Shown: in pieces, positions 1 to 6,789 of the stretch | Position numbering within the stretch: position 1 is the first letter of the stretch | Layout: the number at the start of each line of letters is the position of its first letter | Source: Alphaproteobacteria bacterium | GTDB taxonomy: Bacteria > Pseudomonadota > Alphaproteobacteria > ATCC43930 > CGMCC-115725 | Direction: 5' to 3' | Length of the DNA stretch: 58,442 bases | Assembly: GCA_030041385.1 (NCBI GenBank) | Contig: JASHNY010000168.1 | Location: 1 to 58,442 of the forward strand | Made by a program: the position numbers and the translations under genes | Notes under the pieces: generated by a model | Told to the model about the DNA's origin: nothing | The model's input: only the letters and a program-made list of their open reading frames with translations | Databases searched by the model: none

Positions 1-247
1 TCTCGTAGGAAAGCGCCTCGAGCAGATCGTGAAGGCCCTTCAGTTCGTGACCAAAGCTGACATCGCGAACCAGTGCGATGACCGCCGGGCGGTCGAGCGC
101 CGCCAGCCCCTGAAATGTCGCTTCTTTACCAACAACAGCTTGCCGCGTGCCGCCGCCCTTGCGGCGCGCCGCCAAGTAGGTAAGCAGCTCCTGCCGAAGG
201 GCGCTTGGCATCGCGGCAAGATCGGATGCGGTCAGGATCACTTGCAT
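1..247 (-). CDS. Hypothetical protein, C-terminus cut by window edge
   Basis: Reads leftward from an ATG at 247 and stays open to the window edge, giving at least 82 codons. The start is supported by a GGAGAG Shine-Dalgarno about 9 bases upstream. The product begins MQVILTASDLAAMPSALRQE and looks soluble and mixed helical; it has no signal peptide or membrane segment, and I recognise no family. It lies downstream of the BON gene on the same strand but is separated from it by the MITE-like element and its terminator-like hairpin. The function is unknown; the call rests on an open frame with a good ribosome site. Confidence 0.6.
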   Translation of the reverse strand, partial: MQVILTASDLAAMPSALRQELLTYLAARRKGGGTRQAVVGKEATFQGLAALDRPAVIALVRDVSFGHELKGLHDLLEALSYE

Positions 248-273
248 CGGCCGTCTCTCCGCGGGTTGGTCGC

Positions 274-440
274 TAGTGTGCCGAATCCGAGATTCGCCAT
301 ATCTTGGGGTGAGGTTGAGCGCGAATTTCGGATTCGAAAGCACCCGGAGCTATGTTGAAAAAAGCTGGTGTGGCCGTGGATTTGAAGTTCGCAAGCGCGG
401 CCGCCACCAAACCCGTGCGAACGTCAAATCCGCCACACTA
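274..440. mobile_element. MITE-like element (about 163 bp) with TA target duplication
   Basis: The element spans 276-438 and is flanked by TA on both sides (274-275, 439-440). It starts GTGTGCCGAATCC and ends CGGATTTGAC-type sequence on the other strand, closing with CCACAC. The terminal inverted repeats match at about 16 of 23 positions. Inside are two hairpins: CGAATCCGAGATTCG at 282-296 pairs with 322-336 (14 of 15), and 368-393 pairs with 416-438. There is no room for a transposase. TA duplication with GTGTG ends suggests mobilisation by an IS630/Tc1-type transposase, which is an inference. No second copy is in the window. Confidence 0.5.
358..438 (-). terminator. Rho-independent terminator-like hairpin after the BON gene
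   Basis: On the minus strand a long imperfect stem (416-438 pairing with 368-393, loop of about 22 bases) is followed four bases later by six T residues (A run at 358-363 on the plus strand). It sits 7 bases beyond the stop of the BON gene. The stem coincides with the right half of the MITE-like element, so the terminator may have arrived with it. Confidence 0.6.
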
Positions 441-444
441 GGTG

Positions 445-1164
445 TCACTCGATTTCTATGCGATTGACGACGTCCTCGACGCCGAAGACGTACCAGGCAT
501 CCTGTTCGGCCATGTCGCGCCCCGACGGCGTCGGCACGGCGCCGTCGAGCGTCACGACAGCGTTGACCGTGGTCACCCGAACCTGATCCGGGTTTACGAA
601 CGGGTCTTTCTCGAGCACCAGCCGCACGGCATCGGTGATCTCGGCATCATTGTCCTCCTCCGGCGGGGCGACACCGAGCCCGTTGATCACATCGCGGCTG
701 CCCGGAACCCACCAGGCAAGCGCCCCGGCAAGCCGTTTCCGGCCGAGGCCGGAAACCTCGCCGTCAAGGGTGACAACGCCGTTCTCTACACGAATGTCGA
801 TAGCGCCGGTGGCCGAGAGCGCATCGCGCACCAGCTCGAACTCGCCCTTGCTCCACAGGCGAAGACGGCAATCGGCAAGGGCCGGCTCGTCGATCAACGC
901 GTCACGGACGAGGTCGCCGATCATGCCGTCAGCCATCGCCTGGGCCGGATGGACGTGAAGACGATCAATGATCGGCCGGGGTGCGACCGCTGCGGCGGCA
1001 GCGCGCAACAGCCGGCGCTTGATCGAAACCGTATCGACCTCGCCATCAACCAAGAAAGCACCGTCGGAGATCGCCAAGACGATCGAGGCTTCGTCAAAGC
1101 CGATCGCGGTATCCGCGCGCAGCTTTTCCCGCACACGTCGCAGCAGGTCTGTCTCTACGGTCAT
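445..1164 (-). CDS. BON-domain protein (three BON repeats)
   Basis: The 239-residue protein is made almost wholly of BON-like units at about residues 3-68, 75-160 and 168-238. Each has the helix, then 'v.v.dG.v.L.G.v' strand pattern (VVTLDGEV and VVTLDGAV in units two and three). BON domains bind membranes or envelope components and occur in stress-induced proteins. There is no signal peptide, so the protein is probably cytoplasmic. ATG 1164 is chosen over the 39-codon upstream extension because GAGG lies about 8 bases before it and a TTGA-N6-TCAA box lies 65 bp further up, which the longer frame would overlap. A box-controlled stress role is inferred. Confidence 0.8.
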   Translation of the reverse strand: MTVETDLLRRVREKLRADTAIGFDEASIVLAISDGAFLVDGEVDTVSIKRRLLRAAAAAVAPRPIIDRLHVHPAQAMADGMIGDLVRDALIDEPALADCRLRLWSKGEFELVRDALSATGAIDIRVENGVVTLDGEVSGLGRKRLAGALAWWVPGSRDVINGLGVAPPEEDNDAEITDAVRLVLEKDPFVNPDQVRVTTVNAVVTLDGAVPTPSGRDMAEQDAWYVFGVEDVVNRIEIE

Positions 1165-1228
1165 AGGCCCTCGGGTTCTTCCCAAGCCGAGCAACGACCA
1201 AGCTTGGGCATCCCGGTTCGGTCGCGCC

Positions 1229-1242
1229 TTGATGTAGCTCAA
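1229..1242. promoter_or_regulatory. FNR/FixK-type box
   Basis: TTGATGTAGCTCAA is a TTGA-N6-TCAA dyad centred 71 bp upstream of the BON start codon. It is one of about twelve such dyads between 1.2 and 30.9 kb. Confidence 0.6.
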
Positions 1243-1286
1243 TGCGCCCGATCGGCGCGGACCCCACCCGACGGCGGCCACCGCAG

Positions 1287-1300
1287 TTGACCTGAATCAA
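1287..1300. promoter_or_regulatory. FNR/FixK-type box between BON and DUF3775 genes
   Basis: TTGACCTGAATCAA (complement TTGATTCAGGTCAA) is one base from the window consensus TTGATCCAGGTCAA. It lies in the divergent space between the BON gene (minus) and the first DUF3775 gene (plus, start 1502) and could serve either. Confidence 0.65.
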
Positions 1301-1413
1301 GGGCAGACGGTGGCAAAAGCACTACGGAGGTAGTTGGTATCCGGGCCGCGGTGGCAAGGATTGCGCTCCGCTCCGTGATCCCGGCTCGATTGCCGTTTGG
1401 GCTCGGCGCTCGG

Positions 1414-1906
1414 CCCGCCGCACGGCAAGGCGTGACGACGCTGGGCGGCGGGTCACGGCCAGCCGGCTTCGTCCGTCCAGCCAAAATTTCTGGAGACGTT
1501 CATGCTTACGATACCCCTCGAAAAGCTGGCCTATATCATCATCAAAGCGCGCGAATACGATGCTGAGGTACCGCCGGTGGACGAAGAGCCGGGCTCCAAC
1601 CCATCCGATGATGCCGATCGCGATGTGCTTGAGGAAGGTTCCGAAAACCCGACCTACCAGGAGCTGGTCGACGCAATCAACGGATTGAGCGATTTGGAGC
1701 GCATTGAGCTTCTGGCGCTCACATGGCTCGGCCGCGGCGACTATGCGAAGGAGGAATGGCGGGAGGCCTTGCGGGAAGCCCGCCGCGTCCATGACGCGAA
1801 GGAAACCGATTACCTCGTCGGTACACCGCTTCTTGGCGACTATATTGAGGAAGGATTATCGCAGCTCGGCTATTCTATTAATGATTACGAAATCGGCCGG
1901 CTGTAA
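1414..1906 (+). repeat. Inverted duplication, copy A (mate 8197-8694)
   Basis: This block holds the first DUF3775 gene and about 88 bp upstream, and it reappears in opposite orientation at 8197-8694. The upstream match includes a run CCAAAATTTCTGGAGAC just before the start codon and the GCGTGACGACG that ends the membrane-protein gene in copy B. Copy A thus carries a relic of that gene's 3' end (about 1414-1438) without the gene. Protein identity between copies is 117 of 134 residues. Confidence 0.85.
1502..1906 (+). CDS. DUF3775 family protein, copy 1
   Basis: A 134-residue soluble protein beginning MLTIPLEKLAYIIIKAREYD and ending DYEIGRL, the pattern of the uncharacterised DUF3775 family of alphaproteobacteria. 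A central acidic stretch (residues about 23-48) is followed by a helical part with LLALTWLGRGDY and a conserved YIEEGLSQLGYS tail. A TCTGGAGAC ribosome site precedes the ATG. The second copy at 8197-8601 differs at 17 residues. A box at 1287-1300 lies about 200 bp upstream. The molecular function is unknown; retention of two copies among stress genes suggests a dosage or condition-specific role, which is inference. Confidence 0.85.
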   Translation: MLTIPLEKLAYIIIKAREYDAEVPPVDEEPGSNPSDDADRDVLEEGSENPTYQELVDAINGLSDLERIELLALTWLGRGDYAKEEWREALREARRVHDAKETDYLVGTPLLGDYIEEGLSQLGYSINDYEIGRL

Positions 1907-1946
1907 CCAGCAGCGCCGCGCATTTTTCTGCTGTGGTGAAAGGTAA

Positions 1947-1978
1947 GGCCGGCAAGTCGTATCTACAGCTTGCCGGCC
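1947..1978. terminator. Hairpin between convergent genes, possible bidirectional terminator
   Basis: A perfect 10-bp stem, GGCCGGCAAG at 1947-1956 with CTTGCCGGCC at 1969-1978, and a 12-base loop. It lies between the converging DUF3775 and DUF2267-CBS genes. There is no clean T run on either side, so termination is inferred from position and stem strength. Confidence 0.5.
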
Positions 1979-1996
1979 CCTGTCTTTGGACTGAAT

Positions 1997-2851
1997 TCAT
2001 CGGGCAGGATGTTTCGCCACCGCCTCGACCAGCTTGCCGGTCAGCTGGTGCGACGCGTGCGCGCCAATATCGCCGAGTGACAACATCCCGACCATCCGTT
2101 TGTGACGGTTCAACACCGGCAGGCGGCGAATTTGCTTCCGTTCCATCAGATGCGCGGCCTCGGCGACATCCTGATCGTCAAAGCAGAATGTAATACCCTT
2201 CGACATCGCATCGGCCACCTTCGCCTTCGCATCGTAACCTTGCGCCACGGCGCGGCAGGCGATGTCGCGGTCGGTCACCATGCCGACCAGGCGGTCATTC
2301 TGGCCGACCGGGAGGCAGCCGATGTCGAGATCTCGCATCTTCTGGGCCGCGTCCTGCAAGGACATATCCGGATCAACCCAGGTTACGTCTTTGGACATGA
2401 TTTCGCGGACAGGGCGCTTCTCCGCCGGCGCCATCCAGAGATCACGGATATCCTGCGGCAAGCTTTGTGAGATCTTTTCCATCTCGCCGGAACTTAACTG
2501 TTTGCCGAGTACGCCGAACACGATCCGGGTAACGCGCCGAGTATCGCGCAACTCGGTGTGATCCTTGAGTTCGGCGGCAACGAGATCAAAGAACTCCTGT
2601 TGATGACGCGCGCGGCTTGGCTTTTGCTGGATATCCCAGCCTTCGTAGTACATGCCGCGGATCATCATCGGCAGCTGGGCTCCGAGCGCGACCGCATTCT
2701 CGCGCGGCAGCCGGTCGCGCAGGGCATGCAGCGTTGCCCGCAGTGCCGCAAACGCGGATTTTTCATTCGGAAAGCCGAGCCCCTCAGTGATGTCCTTGAG
2801 CCATTCGTGTGTCTTCTGGACGGTGCTGTCGAGTACGGGAAGTGAGCTCAT
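1997..2851 (-). CDS. DUF2267 and CBS-pair fusion protein
   Basis: A 284-residue soluble protein. The N-terminal half (about 10-135) is a helical DUF2267 domain (HEWLKDITEGLGF; LHALRDRLP). The C-terminal half (about 145-275) is a CBS pair: first CBS around REIMSKDVTWVDPD to LVGMVTDRDIACR, second around VADAMSKGITFCF to MVGMLSLGDIG. CBS pairs usually bind adenine nucleotides. An AGGAGG lies exactly 6 bases before ATG 2851 but abuts the alternative ATG at 2857, so 2851 is preferred. An exact TTGATCCAGGTCAA box is centred 60 bp upstream. An energy-sensing role in hypoxia, like mycobacterial Hrp1, is inference; the partner is unknown. Confidence 0.85.
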   Translation of the reverse strand: MSSLPVLDSTVQKTHEWLKDITEGLGFPNEKSAFAALRATLHALRDRLPRENAVALGAQLPMMIRGMYYEGWDIQQKPSRARHQQEFFDLVAAELKDHTELRDTRRVTRIVFGVLGKQLSSGEMEKISQSLPQDIRDLWMAPAEKRPVREIMSKDVTWVDPDMSLQDAAQKMRDLDIGCLPVGQNDRLVGMVTDRDIACRAVAQGYDAKAKVADAMSKGITFCFDDQDVAEAAHLMERKQIRRLPVLNRHKRMVGMLSLGDIGAHASHQLTGKLVEAVAKHPAR

Positions 2852-2904
2852 GGTCATCCTCCTTCATCCGTCTCGAATGAAGGCGCCGGCCGATGCTCAG
2901 GTCC

Positions 2905-2918
2905 TTGATCCAGGTCAA
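2905..2918. promoter_or_regulatory. FNR/FixK-type box (exact consensus)
   Basis: TTGATCCAGGTCAA, centred 60 bp upstream of the DUF2267-CBS start codon. One of five exact copies in the window counting both orientations. Confidence 0.75.
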
Positions 2919-3016
2919 CCAGCGTCGCCGATTTGCCCCCGCGTCGCGTTCGAGTTGTTGCGGCGCACGCTGCCGTAACGTTGCTGGATCGGCCTGTGGC
3001 GGGGGATCGTCGATCC

Positions 3017-3241
3017 CTAGAACTCGGTCGGCTCGATCGGGAACTCGGTCGGCTGCTCGGGAAGCGGTTCAGGCTGGTAAGGTGCCTCCTGCGGCCGCTG
3101 CTCTGGTGGCACTTCCGGCGAATAGGGTCGTTCCTGCGGCCGCTCCGGTCGCGGCTCCGGCGACACCGGCACTTCTTCGGGTGTGGGCGGATCCTGTGTC
3201 TGCTCGTTCGAGAGCTTTTCAGAGCCGAGAACCGACTGCAT
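3017..3241 (-). CDS. Small proline/glutamate-rich protein
   Basis: A 74-residue protein starting MQSVLGSEKLSNEQTQDPP. From residue 18 on it is almost entirely P, E, Q and R in loose repeats (RPQERPYSPEVPPEQRPQEA, then PEQPTEFPIEPTEF), so it is predicted to be disordered. An AGGAG lies about 8 bases before the ATG. It has no signal peptide or membrane segment. A near-consensus box (3375-3388) lies about 140 bp upstream. No family is recognised; disordered proline-rich proteins can be linkers or protectants, but nothing here shows which. Low-complexity composition makes a chance frame possible, though the ribosome site and box argue for a gene. Confidence 0.55.
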   Translation of the reverse strand: MQSVLGSEKLSNEQTQDPPTPEEVPVSPEPRPERPQERPYSPEVPPEQRPQEAPYQPEPLPEQPTEFPIEPTEF

Positions 3242-3374
3242 AGCGCGCTCCTGTTGGCCGCTGCACGACCGGACCGGCTAGGCTTTTGGGCCCGGCGCGT
3301 TGTCCGTGCCAGATCCGGTTGCGCGAGCACACCGATCAACCGCCGGACGCTTGCACGCCGCGCCGGCGTCCGCT

Positions 3375-3388
3375 CTGATCCAGGTCAA
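3375..3388. promoter_or_regulatory. FNR/FixK-type box (one mismatch)
   Basis: CTGATCCAGGTCAA differs from the consensus only at the first base. It lies between the glucoamylase stop and the proline-rich gene, so it can only act on the latter (minus strand). Confidence 0.5.
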
Positions 3389-3412
3389 TCGACGCGCCGT
3401 CAGCAGCCCGGT

Positions 3413-5848
3413 CTAGTCACCGATAACGCGGACTGCGTAATCGCTGCCGTGCCATCCGTTGGTGTCGCACCAGGTGAAGTCGATCCGTGTGCCCGGCGGC
3501 AACAGCGAAGTGTCGAGTTCTGCGGCATGAAAGCCCAGCTCCGTGTCACCCGTCGGAACGTCGTTCACCTCATGCCAGCCGCCATGGCCCCAATGGATGA
3601 TCGCCGGCTCGGTCAGTGCAATAACCAACCGAACGCCGGCTGCCATTGTGGCGACCGGCGCATGCCGCCACCAGAAAGCATGATGTGCCGGCAGTTTCCG
3701 GCCTCCGTAGCGCTCCCACACCGCGCGCGGCCGGTCAAACGGGCGGCCGCGCTGCCGCGATTCCAAGAGCTTGATGAACTCCGCATGAGCCCACGCCAGC
3801 GGCATCGCCGAACCGGTCGCGCTGCCCGGGTACAGCCAGCGCCGGGGGATTGGTTCGGCATCCCAAACCTGCTCGGGGATCATGCCTCCGGGGCTGGCCA
3901 TCGCCGCCATCGCCTCCAGATAGGAAAGCGGATCATTGCCGGCGCAGAGTTCGTAATGGCCCCGTTCGCCGGTCAACAACGGCCACCCTCGGCCGATGCC
4001 GGTGCCGTCATACGCAGCACCGTCTGCGCGTTCGCCATAGCCGTCGCCGTTGTAGCGGTGCCATACGGGACCGCGGGGGGTATCGGTTTTAAGCACGGCG
4101 TCGACAACCTTCACCGAGGCACGGATCAGCGGGTCATCGGCTCGGCGCAGGCCAAACCGCACGAGCTGGAGAAATTCGGTGCTGACCTGCTGCTCTGCCG
4201 CGATCTTGCTTGGATCGCCGCGGCGGTTGTAGAGCGGAATTGATCCGGGGCCGGCGTCGGGATCGGTCAGGATTTGGCGCGGCGCGACCCGAGTGTAGTG
4301 GCCTGAGACTCCGAGGCGTTCCGCCAGCGGTCCGCCTGCGACCGTCGACCAGGCCTCGATCTGCGCGTTCCAGAAATCGGCCAGGGCCAGCGCCCAGCCG
4401 CGCGCCGGCGGGGTCAGGAATTCGGCGCCCGTCACCAGCGCGGCGATCGATACGGCGAGGGTGAACGGATTGATCCCTCCGTCCTCCTCCCAACGGTCCT
4501 GATCGCTCGCAGGACCAGTGCGGGCAATATAGCCAAGCGCTCGGCGCACCATGTCGACGACCGCGATACTGCCGAGCTGGCCGCGTTCGTGCAGGGCGCT
4601 CGCGAGCAGCACCGGAAATGCGCTCTCGTCAAGCTGTACACCTTGCCAAAACGGAGTGCCGCCGAGCCATTGGTTCTGGTACCAATGGCCATCTTCGTTC
4701 TGCGTGGCGATCAGGTAGCGCAGCGTGTCGCTGGCTTCGACCTCGGCGCCAAGTGCGAGCAGCGCGCCGGCGCACTCGACCAGGTCGCGGGGCCACACGA
4801 GATGATAGCCGCCGCGCTCGTCGCCATGATCGCCCCACGGCACGCTGAGACTGGCGACCATCGCGCCGGGATAGGTCTTGTCGAGATGCGCCCGCAATAC
4901 GATCGCCGAAACCGCGAACTGCTCACGGATCGATGCGGGAACATCGAGCGGCACCGAGCTGCGCTCGCTGCAGCGGGCCTGCCAGCCGGCCCAATCGGCG
5001 ATCTGGTGCTGCAGGATGTCCTCGAATGGCTGCATCAGGCTGGACACCGCCAACGTCGCCGCGGCTTCACGGCCGCTGCCGAACCCGAGCCCGAGCACTG
5101 CCTGGCGGGGCAACTCGCCGATCAGCGCCACGTTGCCGGGGCCGGCGGTGGCAAATTGCCAGGTCATGGCGCCGTTGCGATTGAAATCCTGCCAGCCGTC
5201 GCTGCCGCCGACATAGCCGGCACTGGCGCGGCGAAACGCGTCTCGCGCGCCGACGTCGACCGCGGCAAGTGCCAGACCAAACGGGCCCTGCTCGGCCCAC
5301 AGCACGCGGCGGCCACGATAGCGGTCAACGGCGGCAATGTTGCCGCGGCCGGTCGCGCCGAGATGCGGCGCCAGCAGCGCATACAGGGAAAGCTCGCTTC
5401 CCCCTTCCAGCCTGCATTCGATCAACAGGACATCGCGGCGCGGATCAGGGGTGACCCGCAATCGCAGCGTGTAGCGCGCGTGCTCGTGCACGATGTGCAC
5501 CGCCGGCACGCCGGGTGCCAGGGTTTGCACGTTGTGGCGGGCCTGGCGCTTGACCTCCGACCAGAAACCACCCGGCCCTGCAACGATGAAGCCGAGATCG
5601 CGGATCTGGGGCAGATCGACCCGCGGGTAATAGACCTCGTTGATGATGCCAAAGCCGATCGTAAACCACAGCCGCGCCGGGCCCAGCGCACAGCCGACCA
5701 TGTCCTTGGCGCTGCTCGTCCAGGTCGGCGGTATACCGGGCGCACCAGGGGCATAACCCGACGGGTCAGGTGACGACACGCTGCGCCCCGATGGCTGCGC
5801 GTCGCGCGGCACGCCGGGCACCTCGTCGTCGTCACGCGGCTCGGCCAC
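3413..5848 (-). CDS. GH15 glucoamylase (glucan 1,4-alpha-glucosidase)
   Basis: An 811-residue glycoside hydrolase family 15 protein that should release glucose from non-reducing ends of alpha-glucans (EC 3.2.1.3). An N-terminal beta-sandwich (about 40-290; KDMVGCALGPARLWFTIGFG) is followed by an (alpha/alpha)6 barrel. Barrel hallmarks in order are HLVWPRDLVECAGALLAL, LDESAFPVLLA, RWEEDGGINPFTLA (catalytic acid Glu) and GERGHYELCAGNDP (catalytic base Glu), then EQVWD. No signal peptide is seen, so it probably acts on internal glycogen. GTG 5848 is the upstream-most start and lies 15 bp after the Hsp70 remnant, with which it seems to share the promoter at 6008-6021. It is a plausible way to mobilise glycogen under low oxygen. 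Confidence 0.88.
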   Translation of the reverse strand: MAEPRDDDEVPGVPRDAQPSGRSVSSPDPSGYAPGAPGIPPTWTSSAKDMVGCALGPARLWFTIGFGIINEVYYPRVDLPQIRDLGFIVAGPGGFWSEVKRQARHNVQTLAPGVPAVHIVHEHARYTLRLRVTPDPRRDVLLIECRLEGGSELSLYALLAPHLGATGRGNIAAVDRYRGRRVLWAEQGPFGLALAAVDVGARDAFRRASAGYVGGSDGWQDFNRNGAMTWQFATAGPGNVALIGELPRQAVLGLGFGSGREAAATLAVSSLMQPFEDILQHQIADWAGWQARCSERSSVPLDVPASIREQFAVSAIVLRAHLDKTYPGAMVASLSVPWGDHGDERGGYHLVWPRDLVECAGALLALGAEVEASDTLRYLIATQNEDGHWYQNQWLGGTPFWQGVQLDESAFPVLLASALHERGQLGSIAVVDMVRRALGYIARTGPASDQDRWEEDGGINPFTLAVSIAALVTGAEFLTPPARGWALALADFWNAQIEAWSTVAGGPLAERLGVSGHYTRVAPRQILTDPDAGPGSIPLYNRRGDPSKIAAEQQVSTEFLQLVRFGLRRADDPLIRASVKVVDAVLKTDTPRGPVWHRYNGDGYGERADGAAYDGTGIGRGWPLLTGERGHYELCAGNDPLSYLEAMAAMASPGGMIPEQVWDAEPIPRRWLYPGSATGSAMPLAWAHAEFIKLLESRQRGRPFDRPRAVWERYGGRKLPAHHAFWWRHAPVATMAAGVRLVIALTEPAIIHWGHGGWHEVNDVPTGDTELGFHAAELDTSLLPPGTRIDFTWCDTNGWHGSDYAVRVIGD

Positions 5849-5863
5849 AGTTCCGAACTCGCC

Positions 5864-5974
5864 TTATCGGTTGCCGCCCGCGGCCTCACGGTACTCGGCG
5901 TCGACCACGCGGCCGCCGCGCACGACGGCGGCAGCGGAATGCGACGTGCCAAGATCGATCCCGATGATGGGCAT
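5864..5974 (-). pseudogene. Truncated Hsp70/DnaK N-terminal remnant (36 codons)
   Basis: The ATG at 5974 opens MPIIGIDLGTSHSAAAVVRG, which contains IDLGTSHS, an exact match to the Hsp70 signature [IV]-D-L-G-T-[ST]-x-[SC] of the ATPase phosphate loop. The frame stops after 36 codons (AGGNR then stop), so the chaperone is missing. The remnant sits between an FNR-type box (6008-6021) and the glucoamylase GTG 15 bp further on, and opposite hsp20. The likely history is an hsp70-like gene cut short by deletion, with its promoter now driving the glucoamylase. It may persist as a translated leader peptide. Confidence 0.65.
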
Positions 5975-6007
5975 GCGCACACCATATCGGCCGGGCCCGA
6001 CACGGCC

Positions 6008-6021
6008 TTGATCCAGGTCAA
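6008..6021. promoter_or_regulatory. FNR/FixK-type box (exact) serving hsp20 and possibly the glucoamylase
   Basis: TTGATCCAGGTCAA is centred 70 bp before the hsp20 ATG and 40 bp before the Hsp70 remnant on the other strand. Toward hsp20 a weak -10-like TACATG is centred at 6044.5, 30 bp from the box centre. This is the spacing expected when an FNR-family activator is centred at -41.5. Confidence 0.75.
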
Positions 6022-6084
6022 TGTAGGGAGATTCCGACGGGTACATGAACTGGCCGGTTTCGATTCCGGAAGGAGGACCTGCCG

Positions 6085-6627
6085 ATGGCCGAAGCGACCA
6101 GCAACGTACCCGTGGAGATTGAAGAAAAGGCTCCATCGCGCGAGACCGCGCTGCAGGCGTGGCGCCCGTTCGAGAGCCTGCGCCGCGAAATCGATCGGCT
6201 CTTCGAGGATTTCGACCGGGGAGTCTGGCGATCGCCTTTCCCCCGCTCGCTGTTCGACATCGAGCCGTTGTGGAGACGCGCGTCTCGCTGGGCCGCCGAG
6301 CCCGCCGTGAACATCGTGGAGAAAGAGACAGCCTATGAAATCACGGCTGAGCTTCCCGGTATGGACGAGAAGAACATCGAAGTGAAGATCACCGACGGCA
6401 ACTTGACGATCAAGGGTGAGAAGGAGGAAGAGAAAGAGGAGCGGAAGGGCTATTACCTGCACGAACGCCGTTTCGGCTCTTTCGAGCGCCGCTTCGCCGT
6501 GCCGGAGGGTGTGGACGCCGACAAAATCGAGGCGGGCTTCAAGAAGGGCGTGCTGACGGTAACGCTGCCCAAGAAGCCCGAGGCGATCAAGCCCGAGAAG
6601 AAGATCGAGGTGAAGGCTGCATCCTGA
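6085..6627 (+). CDS. Hsp20 / alpha-crystallin small heat-shock protein
   Basis: A 180-residue ATP-independent holdase chaperone. The N-terminal arm (1-72, WRPFESLRREIDRLFEDF) is followed by the alpha-crystallin domain (about 73-165: PAVNIVEKETAYEITAELPG; NLTIKGEK; RRFGSFERRFAVPEGVD; KGVLTVTLPK) and a short Lys/Glu-rich tail. An AAGGAGG lies 9 bases before the ATG. An exact FNR-type box is upstream, making it a low-oxygen-induced sHSP comparable in logic to mycobacterial HspX/Acr. A strong hairpin at 6673-6694 follows. No heat-shock element is evident, though the rpoH gene nearby suggests possible RpoH control as well. Confidence 0.95.
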   Translation: MAEATSNVPVEIEEKAPSRETALQAWRPFESLRREIDRLFEDFDRGVWRSPFPRSLFDIEPLWRRASRWAAEPAVNIVEKETAYEITAELPGMDEKNIEVKITDGNLTIKGEKEEEKEERKGYYLHERRFGSFERRFAVPEGVDADKIEAGFKKGVLTVTLPKKPEAIKPEKKIEVKAAS

Positions 6628-6672
6628 TCCTTGCGGAATAAGAGCGGTGCTTTCGCGTACCGGTCAGGCCAC

Positions 6673-6694
6673 CCGGGCTGCGCACGCAGCCCGG
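6673..6694. other. Strong hairpin between hsp20 and the CBS-BON gene
   Basis: A perfect 9-bp GC-rich stem, CCGGGCTGC then GCAC loop then GCAGCCCGG. It has no T run, so it may be a REP-like element, mRNA-stabilising hairpin or weak terminator within the 160-bp spacer. Confidence 0.45.
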
Positions 6695-6789
6695 ATGCGC
6701 GCGATATGGGAATAAGCCCGCCGCAAGCCTGCGAAGCCTCTTCCGTTCGCGACACCCCAGCGTTCTGCAGATGAAGGGAGGCAAAGATC

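Noticed and set aside
2933-4243. A 436-codon plus-strand frame covering the proline-rich gene and part of the glucoamylase
   Set aside because: No ribosome site or domain; the glucoamylase frame on the other strand has catalytic motifs through the same span.
5864-6136. A 90-codon version of the Hsp70 remnant
   Set aside because: The extra N-terminal codons cross the FNR-type box and the hsp20 start; only the last 36 codons match Hsp70.
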